Below are positions 1 through 5,882 of a stretch of 10,013 bases of DNA, piece after piece; position 1 is the first letter of the stretch; each line of letters begins with the position of its first letter. The translations under genes and the position numbers were made by a program. Origin of the DNA: Opitutaceae bacterium (lineage in GTDB: Bacteria > Verrucomicrobiota > Verrucomicrobiia > Opitutales > Opitutaceae); the NCBI GenBank assembly GCA_023265535.1, contig JAHFTI010000106.1, positions 1 through 10,013 of the forward strand, given 5' to 3'. The notes below the pieces were generated by a model that searched no databases, was not told the DNA's origin, and was given only the letters and a program-made list of their open reading frames with translations.

Positions 1-430
1 ACATGCTTTCCGCACCTGAAAGATTCATGGTGCGCGACATGAGCCAGGCGAAGGCATGCACGATGCGCTGCAGGATGCCCATGTAGAACAGCATCGAGCT
101 AAAGGCGCTGAAGAAGACGATTGTCGGCAACACATTGAAGGCAAAGAGATAGCCGAAACTCTTTTTGTCCGTTACCAGACTTCCAAAAAGAAATTCCGCC
201 CCCGCCTTGTTGAAATCCAGCAGGGCGACGAAGCCACTGCCGACCCAGTCGATGCCCACGCGCACGAAGTCCACGTGCAGGACCAGCACGCCGAACAGCA
301 TCTGAAGGAAGAGCCCCGTAAGCACCAGGCGCCAGTTGATGGCCTTCCTGTTCGAGCTGAAAAGGTAGCAGACAAAGACCAAGGTGGCGAGGCCGAGCAA
401 GCCTCGTAGTACGTGATTAAGGGTCTCCAT
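1..430 (-). CDS. Concentrative nucleoside transporter (CNT/NupC family), N-terminal part
   Basis: The minus strand reads open from an ATG at 430-428 to the left edge, giving the first 143 residues of a membrane protein whose C-terminus lies outside the window. Hydrophobic segments lie at about residues 8-24, 35-52 and 94-130. Family hallmarks visible are the early YLFSSNRKAINWR stretch (22-34), the LPTIVFFSAFSSMLFYMGI segment (101-119) and the start of the conserved SGAES motif (138-142), which in complete CNT proteins is followed by a GQTEAPL-type motif. CNT proteins are inner-membrane, cation (H+ or Na+)-coupled importers of nucleosides and are usually about 400 residues or longer. The gene is divergent from the carbonic anhydrase-like gene with a 113-nt gap, and no Shine-Dalgarno motif precedes its ATG. 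Family assignment is confident; nucleoside specificity and coupling ion cannot be read from this fragment. Confidence 0.9.
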   Translation of the reverse strand, partial: METLNHVLRGLLGLATLVFVCYLFSSNRKAINWRLVLTGLFLQMLFGVLVLHVDFVRVGIDWVGSGFVALLDFNKAGAEFLFGSLVTDKKSFGYLFAFNVLPTIVFFSAFSSMLFYMGILQRIVHAFAWLMSRTMNLSGAESM

Positions 431-461
431 GGGGGGTATGGATATTGGCGGGTAAAAGAGG

Positions 462-481
462 CGCAAAGACACGCAAAAAGT
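462..481. repeat. Two tandem CGCAAAG-type 10-bp units
   Basis: In the divergent intergenic region, CGCAAAGACA (462-471) is directly followed by CGCAAAAAGT (472-481), two imperfect copies of a 10-base unit. Purine-rich sequence with the same flavour precedes them (ggtaaaagaggcg, 451-463). I recall CGCAAAGACGCAAAG-like strings as recurrent intergenic repeats in several bacterial phyla, so this may be a decayed member of a dispersed family. With only two units present, chance is also possible. Confidence 0.3.
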
Positions 482-524
482 GAGGCTTCGATGCAGCAGT
501 GAGTGCTTGCCTGGGCAGGGGTAT

Positions 525-530
525 GGAGGG
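525..530 (+). promoter_or_regulatory. Shine-Dalgarno-like GGAGGG for the gamma-CA gene
   Basis: GGAGGG lies 13 nt upstream of the ATG at 544. This spacing is longer than optimal, but it is the only convincing Shine-Dalgarno-like motif before any start in the window. It supports starting the gene at 544 rather than at the upstream in-frame ATGs at 499 or 523. Confidence 0.45.
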
Positions 531-543
531 AAAGTGCTGCACC

Positions 544-1083
544 ATGACCGTCCAAGAACGTCTTGCACAACACCTGTCCCGCACACCCGACATTGCCCAG
601 GCCAGCTGGGTGTCGAAAGCCTCGTCCGTCGTGGGCGATGTCACGCTCGGCCCCAAGGCGAGTGTGTTCTATGGCGCGGTGCTGCGCGGCGACATTGCCC
701 GCATCGTGGTGGGCGAGGGAAGCAACATCCAGGACAACGTCGTGGTTCACCTTGCCGACGACATGGATGCAATCATCGGCAACTGGTGCACCATCGGCCA
801 TTCGGCCATCGTCCACGCCTGCACCATCGAGGACGAGTGCCTGATCGGCATGGGTGCAACGGTGCTGGATGGGGCCCGCATCGGGGCCCGCAGCATCGTG
901 GGAGCTGGTGCGGTGGTCACCCCGCGCACGCAGATCCCTCCGGGCTCCATGGTGCTGGGTTCGCCGGCAAAGGTCGTGCGTGCCCTGAGCGAGGATGAAC
1001 AGAAGGGCCTGCGCAAGTGGGCCGAGAAATACGTACACGTTTCCGCCGCGCATGCGGAGAATGAGAAGAGGCAGGCGACCTGA
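544..1083 (+). CDS. Gamma-carbonic anhydrase family protein (YrdA/PaaY-type)
   Basis: This 179-residue protein is a left-handed parallel beta-helix built from hexapeptide repeats, seen as regularly spaced small aliphatic residues and glycines from about residue 24 to 140. The residues expected at a gamma-class carbonic anhydrase metal site are present: R48 and D50 in LRGD, Q63 and N65 in NIQDN, and the three putative metal-binding histidines H69 (VVVHL), H86 and H91 (IGHSAIVHAC). Length and layout match the YrdA/CaiE/PaaY branch, which forms trimers with zinc or iron between subunits. Many members have weak or no measured carbonic anhydrase activity, so reversible CO2 hydration is likely but not certain. 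The start MTVQERL is chosen because it matches the usual N-terminus; extending to 499 adds a 15-residue tail unlike the family. The protein is expected to be cytoplasmic, as there is no signal peptide. The gene appears monocistronic, with inverted repeats directly after its stop. Confidence 0.9.
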   Translation: MTVQERLAQHLSRTPDIAQASWVSKASSVVGDVTLGPKASVFYGAVLRGDIARIVVGEGSNIQDNVVVHLADDMDAIIGNWCTIGHSAIVHACTIEDECLIGMGATVLDGARIGARSIVGAGAVVTPRTQIPPGSMVLGSPAKVVRALSEDEQKGLRKWAEKYVHVSAAHAENEKRQAT

Positions 1084-1108
1084 AACGACTGTCCGGGAGA
1101 TCGTTTCA
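1081..1108. repeat. Inverted repeat overlapping the gamma-CA stop codon
   Basis: TGAAACGA (1081-1088) and TCGTTTCA (1101-1108) are perfect 8-bp complements separated by 12 nt. The left arm begins with the TGA stop codon of the preceding gene. It lacks a GC-rich stem and a T tract, so it is not a classical intrinsic terminator. An mRNA 3'-end stabilising stem or a protein binding site are alternatives. Confidence 0.6.
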
Positions 1109-1110
1109 AT

Positions 1111-1156
1111 GGAAAGGCAGCCAGCGCGCCGAGAGGTGCGGGCTGCCTTTCCTTAT
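1111..1156 (+). terminator. Probable terminator hairpin after the gamma-CA gene
   Basis: GGAAAGGCAGCC (1111-1122) pairs perfectly with GGCTGCCTTTCC (1141-1152) across an 18-nt spacer, giving a 12-bp stem that starts 27 nt after the stop codon. The following bases (TTATTATC) are T-rich but not a clean T run. An inner CGC/GCG pairing (1125-1127 with 1138-1140) could extend the stem. It could end transcription of the carbonic anhydrase gene and insulate the next one; it may also be a dispersed palindromic repeat. Confidence 0.55.
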
Positions 1157-1168
1157 TATCAGTTCCTT

Positions 1169-1229
1169 GAATTAGGGAATTCCGCACGAAATGTGGGGAT
1201 ACGGGCTCAAATTTTTACAATTAGGCCCG
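1169..1229 (+). promoter_or_regulatory. AT-rich leader with two dyads upstream of the TonB-C gene
   Basis: The 117-nt gap between the terminator-like hairpin and the ATG at 1270 is clearly more AT-rich than its surroundings. It holds a dyad GAATT-AGGG-AATTC (1169-1182) and a stem CGGGCT/GGCCCG (1202-1207 with 1224-1229, one G-T pair) whose loop contains TACAAT (1216-1221), a good -10 candidate. No convincing -35 sits 17 nt upstream of it. This is the most likely promoter region for the TonB-C gene, but the exact elements are weak. Confidence 0.3.
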
Positions 1230-1269
1230 ATGTGTCCTGTTAAGTTTCAACCGAAGTCCCCCAATTCAA

Positions 1270-1629
1270 ATGTATCGTACACTCTTGTCCCTTGTCTGCT
1301 CCTTGGCCCTGGCTTCAGCCGTCTACGCGCAAGATGCGGATGGTGTTTATACCAAGGTAGATGAGAATCCGGCCCCCACCAAGACAGTCAAACCCAACTA
1401 TCCTCACGAGCTAAAACGCGAGGGCGTCCAAGGGCTGGCGGCGGTATCATGCGTGATCGATGAAAGCGGAAACGTGATCAGTTCGAAGGTAACCAAGAGT
1501 TCCCATCCCGGATTCGAAAAGGCAGCGCTGGACGCCATCGACAAGTGGAAGTTCAAGCCTGCGAAGAAGGACGGCAAAGCCGTCAAAGTGCGCGTTACGA
1601 TCCCCTTTCGGTTCAATCTGGACGAATAA
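1270..1629 (+). CDS. Small exported TonB C-terminal-domain protein
   Basis: The 119-residue product has a signal-peptide-like N-terminus (residues 1-20, hydrophobic core LLSLVCSLALASA, likely cleavage after VYA-20). Almost the whole mature part is one TonB C-terminal domain (about 42-115). Diagnostic features are NYPHELKREGVQG (43-55), the VIDESGNVISSKV strand pair (62-74) and ALDAIDKWKFKPAKKDGK (86-103), followed by the final strand VRVTIPFRF (107-115). Classical TonB proteins are about 240 residues, with a retained membrane anchor and a Pro-rich spacer that spans the periplasm to TonB-dependent receptors. Here the spacer is missing. If the signal is cleaved the protein is a soluble periplasmic TonB-C module; if not, the anchor sits too close to the membrane to reach an outer-membrane receptor alone. 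No ExbB/ExbD genes are adjacent. The name energy transducer is therefore domain-based only. There is no Shine-Dalgarno motif before the ATG. Confidence 0.85.
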   Translation: MYRTLLSLVCSLALASAVYAQDADGVYTKVDENPAPTKTVKPNYPHELKREGVQGLAAVSCVIDESGNVISSKVTKSSHPGFEKAALDAIDKWKFKPAKKDGKAVKVRVTIPFRFNLDE

Positions 1630-1647
1630 GGGCCGATTTTAGCCCTT
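1628..1647 (+). terminator. Weak stem-loop between the TonB-C and MCP genes
   Basis: AAGGGC (1628-1633) pairs with GCCCTT (1642-1647) around the 8-nt loop CGATTTTA, starting within the TAA stop codon. The stem is only 6 bp and no T run follows, so termination would be weak. It could instead be an attenuating or stabilising stem between two co-oriented genes. Confidence 0.3.
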
Positions 1648-1703
1648 CAGTTTCAAGTGCCCCTGCCTGTTGCCCCCCATCTGCATAACAACCTGTTGAT
1701 TTC

Positions 1704-3770
1704 ATGAATAAAACCACGCTGACGATTGGCCGGATGATCGGCCTGGGCTTCTTCGCCGTCCTAGCAATTTTTGTGGTCGCCTCCGCCATCTCACGTGTGG
1801 CGCTCACCCGTGCCGGCAATGGCTTGGATCTGTATTCAAGCAGCACCGAGGAGACGAACCTGATTTCCCAAGTGGAAGCCAGCATGCTCGCCCTGCGCAT
1901 GGACGTGAACGAGTACCTGGTGTCGGGCAGTGACAGTTCGCTGGCCGCGTATGACAAGGAGCAAAAAACGCTTCAGGGCGCCTTCGCCAAGGTCGAGGCC
2001 ACCGTGAAGGATCCGGCCCGTGCGCAGGAGCTCAAGGATGCACAGAAACTCTTGGCCGACTACGACAAGGCTTTCCGTCAGATCGTGGCGTTGCGCATCG
2101 CCCGCGCCAAGGAGATCTCCGAGGTGCTCGACCCCAAGGCAGCCGAGATGGCCGACAGCCTGAAGAAAATGCTCGATGCGGCCCGCCAGAGCGGCGACAT
2201 GAGCGCATCGTTCAAGACCTCATCAGCCCTGCAAAACCTCTTTGAAGGCCTGACGGTGGTCAACAGCTTCCAGCTCACCAACGATCCCGCCCTCGCAGTC
2301 AAGGCCCGTGAGTCTTTCACGGCGCTGCAGAAGGTGACCAACACGCTCCTGAAGGAGCTCAAGGAGGCCGCTGAACTCGATGCCAGCCTGGCGGACCCGG
2401 CCAAGCAGGCCGCACTCGAGAAGCTCGCCAAGGACCGCTCAGTTTACATCGAGGGCTTCGATCACGTGGTCACGAACTCCGAGCAACGCAACAGCCTCAT
2501 CAGCGGGCAGCTCGACAAGCTCGCCCCGCTCTTCGCCAAGAAGATCCAGACGGTGCGAGGCGCCGTCAGCGAGCTCCAGAGCAACATCGGTGCCGAGGCC
2601 CAGCAGGCCCAGCAGCGTTTCGAGTTCCTTGTCATGGCCGTGACGATCGTCGGCGTGGTCCTCGGTGGCCTTGGCGCCTGGTGGATCGTGCGCTTCGTGA
2701 CCAAGCCCCTGTTGCGCATCTCCAACAGCCTTGCCGGTGATGCCGAGCAGACCGCCTCCGCGGCAGCCCAGGTGACCACCGCCAGCCGTTCGCTCGCAGA
2801 AGGTGCCTCCGCCCAGGCCGCTGCGCTCGAGGAATCCAGCGCCTCCCTTGAGGAAATGGCCGGCATGACCCGGCGCAACGCCGAGAATGCGGACAATGCC
2901 AAGGCGCTTGCCAACCAGGCGCGCCTGGCGGCCGACTCCGGCTCCACCGACATGAAGGACATGCAGGCTGCGATGCACGCCATCCAGTCCTCGAGCATGG
3001 AAATTTCCAAGATCATCAAGACCATTGATGAGATCGCCTTCCAAACCAACATCCTCGCGCTCAATGCCGCCGTCGAAGCCGCACGTGCCGGCGAGGCTGG
3101 CGCCGGTTTCGCCGTGGTGGCCGATGAGGTGCGGGCCCTGGCCCAGCGCAGCGTCCAGGCCGCCCGAGAGACCGCCCAGAAGATCTCCGATGCCGCAGCG
3201 AAGAGCGAGCAGGGCAACCGCATCAGCGAGAAGGTCGCCAAGAGCCTCGATGAGATCAATTCGAAGGTGCGCCGCGTGGACGAGCTCGTCGCCGAGATTG
3301 CCGTCGCCTCCAAGGAACAGAGCGAGGGCATCGGCCAGGTGACGCGCGCCGTCGGCGAGATGGACCGTGTGACCCAGTCGAATGCGGCAACCGCCGAGGA
3401 GACCTCCAGTGCGGCCACCGAACTGAACACCCAGACGGTGCGCCTGAAGGCCGTCATCGCGGAGCTCACGGCGATGTCCGTGGGTGGCCAGGGTGGCAAC
3501 AGCTCCGCTCACGCCCCCGCACAGAAGGAGAAATCCTCCAAGAAGGCCGCCGCGCTTCCTGCTCCCGCGAAGGAGAAGGCGCAGAAGTCACTTCCGGCTT
3601 CCTCAGCCGCCCCCGTGCATGAGTTCAAGACGGCTGCCAAGCCCGCCTCCGCCAAGCAGACCGCCGCTGAAAAGAAACAGGCTGCGGACGAGGCCCATGT
3701 GAAGACCATTGCGGCGAATCACGCCGCCGGTGGCACGCAGGTGCCGAATTCCGACGATTTCTGGAAGTAG
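1704..3770 (+). CDS. Methyl-accepting chemotaxis protein
   Basis: This 688-residue transmembrane chemoreceptor has TM1 at about residues 11-33, a periplasmic helical sensor region at 34-306, TM2 at about 307-331, then a cytoplasmic signalling domain. The sensor region is all-helical by appearance and of a length compatible with a helical bimodular (HBM-like) bundle; its ligand is unknown. After TM2 there is a TKPLLRI motif (333-339), but the rest of a normal ~50-residue HAMP domain is not recognisable. The kinase-control hairpin tip is textbook: IDEIAFQTNILALNAAVEAA (441-460), then a RAGEAGAGFAVVADEVRALA stretch and RET. Candidate methylation pairs are E376-E377 and E565-E566, each in an A-A/S-x-x-E-E-x-x-small-small context. 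Residues from about 591 onward form a low-complexity Ala/Lys/Pro tail ending in DDFWK. Family knowledge says such proteins control CheA through CheW and are methylated by CheR; no che genes are in the window. An intrinsic terminator follows the gene. Confidence 0.95.
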   Translation: MNKTTLTIGRMIGLGFFAVLAIFVVASAISRVALTRAGNGLDLYSSSTEETNLISQVEASMLALRMDVNEYLVSGSDSSLAAYDKEQKTLQGAFAKVEATVKDPARAQELKDAQKLLADYDKAFRQIVALRIARAKEISEVLDPKAAEMADSLKKMLDAARQSGDMSASFKTSSALQNLFEGLTVVNSFQLTNDPALAVKARESFTALQKVTNTLLKELKEAAELDASLADPAKQAALEKLAKDRSVYIEGFDHVVTNSEQRNSLISGQLDKLAPLFAKKIQTVRGAVSELQSNIGAEAQQAQQRFEFLVMAVTIVGVVLGGLGAWWIVRFVTKPLLRISNSLAGDAEQTASAAAQVTTASRSLAEGASAQAAALEESSASLEEMAGMTRRNAENADNAKALANQARLAADSGSTDMKDMQAAMHAIQSSSMEISKIIKTIDEIAFQTNILALNAAVEAARAGEAGAGFAVVADEVRALAQRSVQAARETAQKISDAAAKSEQGNRISEKVAKSLDEINSKVRRVDELVAEIAVASKEQSEGIGQVTRAVGEMDRVTQSNAATAEETSSAATELNTQTVRLKAVIAELTAMSVGGQGGNSSAHAPAQKEKSSKKAAALPAPAKEKAQKSLPASSAAPVHEFKTAAKPASAKQTAAEKKQAADEAHVKTIAANHAAGGTQVPNSDDFWK

Positions 3771-3795
3771 GGCAAAGACCTTTCTCCCTTCCTGC

Positions 3796-3821
3796 AAAGC
3801 CGCGCCTTGGCGCGGCTTTTT
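3796..3821 (+). terminator. Intrinsic terminator after the MCP gene
   Basis: AAAGCCGCGC and GCGCGGCTTT form a 10-bp stem with the 4-nt loop CTTG, ending in a run of five T (3817-3821). It starts 25 nt after the stop codon. The opposite strand offers only three T after the stem, so it would be a poor terminator for the converging lipid kinase gene. Confidence 0.92.
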
Positions 3822-3845
3822 CATTGGCCGGCGCCGCGCCTGCAC

Positions 3846-4727
3846 TCAGGGCGCCGGGCAGAGGACCGAAAGGCTTTTGGGGCGTAGCGAGATTGCCAGG
3901 GCGCCTTCCAGGGGGCGGACCTCCCCATCGACATGGAAATAGCCGGGGCGCCCGGGGATCACTTCAAAGGCGCGGGCGCTGAAATACTCGGTGAGGGGGC
4001 CGTGGCGGAGGGTGCCCCGAAACAGGCGCCACGTGGTCAGGAGGGCCTGCAGCGTCGAAAGGGGGCGAACCACAACCAACTCGAGCGAGCCATCATCGAG
4101 GCGGGCCAGGGGGGCGATGCGGGCCTCGTTGCCGAACTGGGAGGCGTTGGCCACCGTGAGAAAAAGCGCCTGTCGCAAGCCCTGGGACAGGCCGTCCACC
4201 CTCACCTCATAACGGGCAGGCTCGTAGTTCCTCCAAGCATGCAGCCCCTCCTGCACATAGGCAAGGAAGCCACGCTTGACACGACTGTTGAAACGCTGGA
4301 CCACGTGCGCATCGAAACCGGTGCCGCAGGTGCAGAAGAAGGGGTGCCCGTTGGCAAGGCCCGAGTCGATACGGCGGGGACGGCCGGTGAGGAGGTTGCC
4401 CAGGGCGGCATCAAGGTCCAAAGGGATGCACAGTTCGCGGGCAAGGCCGTTGCCGGAGCCTAGCGGAAGGATGCCCAGCACGCTGTCGGTGCCGAGCAGG
4501 CCCGAAGCCACCTCATTGACGGTCCCATCGCCGCCGACCGCCACCACGCACTCCATGCCGTCGGCGGCAGCCTGGCGGGCCAGCACCGTGGCGTGTCCGG
4601 GCGCGGTCGTCTCGGCGAGGGAGGCTCCGGGCAGGGAGCTGGCGATGAAGCGCTGAAGGCGGCGAGGGATCCCGGGGCGACGCAGCAGGTGACCGGACTT
4701 GGGGTTTAGGATAAAAAGGACGCGCAT
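3846..4727 (-). CDS. Diacylglycerol kinase-family lipid kinase (YegS/DgkB-like)
   Basis: This 293-residue protein is of the DAGK catalytic-domain family, which transfers phosphate from ATP to a lipid such as diacylglycerol, sphingoid bases or a related lipid alcohol. The N-terminus MRVLFILNPKSGH gives the family's NPxSG motif (9-12 for NPKS). The nucleotide-binding GGDGTVNEV follows at 65-73, LPLGSGNGLAREL at 87-99, the C-terminal beta-sandwich signature ANASQFGNEARIAPLARLDDG at about 193-213, and the closing HVDGEV at 265-270. Length is normal (about 290-310). The SGNGLAR form, rather than TANDFAR, resembles the sphingosine/ceramide-kinase side of the superfamily but does not prove substrate. 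The start at 4727 is chosen because it begins the first beta strand directly; upstream in-frame starts reach into miaA on the opposite strand. There is no signal peptide, so it is expected to be cytoplasmic or membrane-peripheral. It is divergent from miaA with a 106-nt gap and convergent with the chemotaxis gene. Confidence 0.9.
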   Translation of the reverse strand: MRVLFILNPKSGHLLRRPGIPRRLQRFIASSLPGASLAETTAPGHATVLARQAAADGMECVVAVGGDGTVNEVASGLLGTDSVLGILPLGSGNGLARELCIPLDLDAALGNLLTGRPRRIDSGLANGHPFFCTCGTGFDAHVVQRFNSRVKRGFLAYVQEGLHAWRNYEPARYEVRVDGLSQGLRQALFLTVANASQFGNEARIAPLARLDDGSLELVVVRPLSTLQALLTTWRLFRGTLRHGPLTEYFSARAFEVIPGRPGYFHVDGEVRPLEGALAISLRPKSLSVLCPAP

Positions 4728-4833
4728 GCGGGACAGCCCACAGACAGGCGGCGGGAGCGAGATCATGCAAGCGCAGGCATGGAACCGCGTGAAATTGGAT
4801 TGAAGGCGGCGCACGGCCGCAAACACTGCGCCC

Positions 4834-5745
4834 ATGCCCGCCGCTGCCCAACCCATCCTGCGCGTGCTCACCGGCTGCACGGCGGTGGGCAAGACGGAGC
4901 TGGCCCTGCGCTGGGCCGAGCACAACAACGCGGAGATCCTCTCCTGCGACTCGCTGCTGTTTTACCGCGGCATGGACATCGGCACCGCCAAGCCCTCGCG
5001 TGATGAGCTCGCCAGGGTGCCCCACCACCTGATCGACACCAACGGGCTCCGTGACCAAATGGACGTGGGACGTTACGTGCAGGCCGCGCTGGCCTGCGCC
5101 CGGGACATCCATGCCCGGGGGAAGTCGGTGTTGGTGGCCGGCGGCAGCGGCTTCTACCTGCGGGCCTTCTTTCATGCCGTGGTCGATGACGTGGAGGTTT
5201 CGCCCGCCCTCCGGGAACGCATACGGGGGCAGGCACCGGCGGAGGCGCTGGCCGAGCTGCGCGCGCTCAATCCCCAGGGACTGGGGGCGCTCGACACGGC
5301 CAACCCAAGGCGTGTCACACGGGCACTCGAGCGCTGCCTGTCCTCGGGCCTCACGCTGTCCCAGCTGGCGCAGGAATTCCAGGCCAAGCCGGCACCGTTC
5401 GCAGACTGGGAAACGCGCCTGCTGAGGCTGGACAGGGAGCCGACCGAACTCGAGGGCCGGATCGCGGAGCGGGTCAGGAAAATGCTAGCGGCCGGACTGG
5501 TGGACGAGGTGCGCGCCCTCGCGGGCGAGGGCCTGCGCGACAATCCCAGCGCCGCCCGGGCGATCGGCTACCGGGAGGTGCTGGACGTCCTGGACGGCCG
5601 CCTTGCCGAGTCCGGGCTGGAGCAGGCCATCGTCTCGAACACGCGGGCACTTGTCCGCAAGCAGCGCACCTGGTTCCGGACGCAGGTGCCGCCACACCGC
5701 GCCCTGCATCCCGACAAGGTGGATGCGACCGGGCTGCCCTGGTAG
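4834..5745 (+). CDS. miaA: tRNA dimethylallyltransferase MiaA
   Basis: MiaA transfers a dimethylallyl group from DMAPP to N6 of A37 in tRNAs reading UNN codons, giving i6A, which stabilises codon-anticodon pairing. The 303-residue product is full length for the family. It has the P-loop GCTAVGKT (14-21), the catalytic-Asp region DSLLFYRGMDIGTAKP starting at D39, GGSGFYLRAF (103-112), NPRRVTRALE (157-166), AIGYREVLD (243-251) and the C-terminal KQRTWFR (276-282). The DSLLFYRG form lacks the Gln found in many MiaA proteins (DSxQvY), but other MiaA proteins, including that of E. coli, also lack it, so activity is expected. MPAAAQPILRV is the natural start, placing about 13 residues before the P-loop. 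There is no Shine-Dalgarno motif. The common partners hfq and mutL are not beside it. A hairpin with a short T run follows the stop. Confidence 0.96.
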   Translation: MPAAAQPILRVLTGCTAVGKTELALRWAEHNNAEILSCDSLLFYRGMDIGTAKPSRDELARVPHHLIDTNGLRDQMDVGRYVQAALACARDIHARGKSVLVAGGSGFYLRAFFHAVVDDVEVSPALRERIRGQAPAEALAELRALNPQGLGALDTANPRRVTRALERCLSSGLTLSQLAQEFQAKPAPFADWETRLLRLDREPTELEGRIAERVRKMLAAGLVDEVRALAGEGLRDNPSAARAIGYREVLDVLDGRLAESGLEQAIVSNTRALVRKQRTWFRTQVPPHRALHPDKVDATGLPW

Positions 5746-5746
5746 G

Positions 5747-5782
5747 CGCCAGGGGGGGGGGCTCCTGGCGTCTCCGCTTTTT
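5747..5782 (+). terminator. Possible terminator after miaA with a G10 tract in the loop
   Basis: CGCCAGG (5747-5753) pairs with CCTGGCG (5764-5770). A T5 run (5778-5782) follows 7 nt later, so the geometry is looser than a standard intrinsic terminator. The loop and the adjoining end of the left arm contain an uninterrupted run of ten G (5752-5761). The stem begins 2 nt after the miaA stop codon. Confidence 0.5.
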
Positions 5783-5810
5783 GGATACAGGTGGTTGGCG
5801 AGGGCGGAAA

Positions 5811-5826
5811 GCGTGCGTTTGCACGC
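5811..5826 (+). repeat. Short perfect hairpin in the GH2 gene leader
   Basis: GCGTGC (5811-5816), a GTTT loop and GCACGC (5821-5826) form a perfect 6-bp stem 56 nt before the GH2 start codon. No T run follows, so it is not a terminator. It could be a leader stem or a binding site, or simply chance in GC-rich DNA. No clear -35/-10 pair was found in this leader. Confidence 0.35.
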
Positions 5827-5882
5827 ATGCGGGCTGGACAAGAAAGCGCATGACGACATTCTGCGGTGACCCCCACCTACCC

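Noticed and set aside
172..1053. A 293-codon minus-strand frame across the carbonic anhydrase gene into the transporter
   Set aside because: It is antisense to the gamma-CA gene and out of frame with the transporter. Its sequence has no family resemblance.
2439..3512. Two long antisense frames (357 and 345 codons) across the chemotaxis gene
   Set aside because: Both mirror the Ala/Glu-rich coiled coil of the real gene, are low complexity, and overlap each other. Neither resembles a protein family.
3933..4463. A 176-codon plus-strand frame opposite the lipid kinase
   Set aside because: It is antisense to conserved DAGK motifs, rich in Gly/Ala/Glu from codon mirroring, and has no recognisable domain.
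4728..4928. Upstream extension of the lipid kinase to an ATG at 4928
   Set aside because: The extra 67 residues are unlike the family, would overlap the 5' end of miaA on the other strand, and precede the natural beta-strand start MRVLFILNPKSG.
5781..5882. N-terminal extension of GH2 to 5781 or 5850
   Set aside because: The added residues are Arg/Cys-rich and would bury the signal peptide. The start at 5883 gives a normal export signal.
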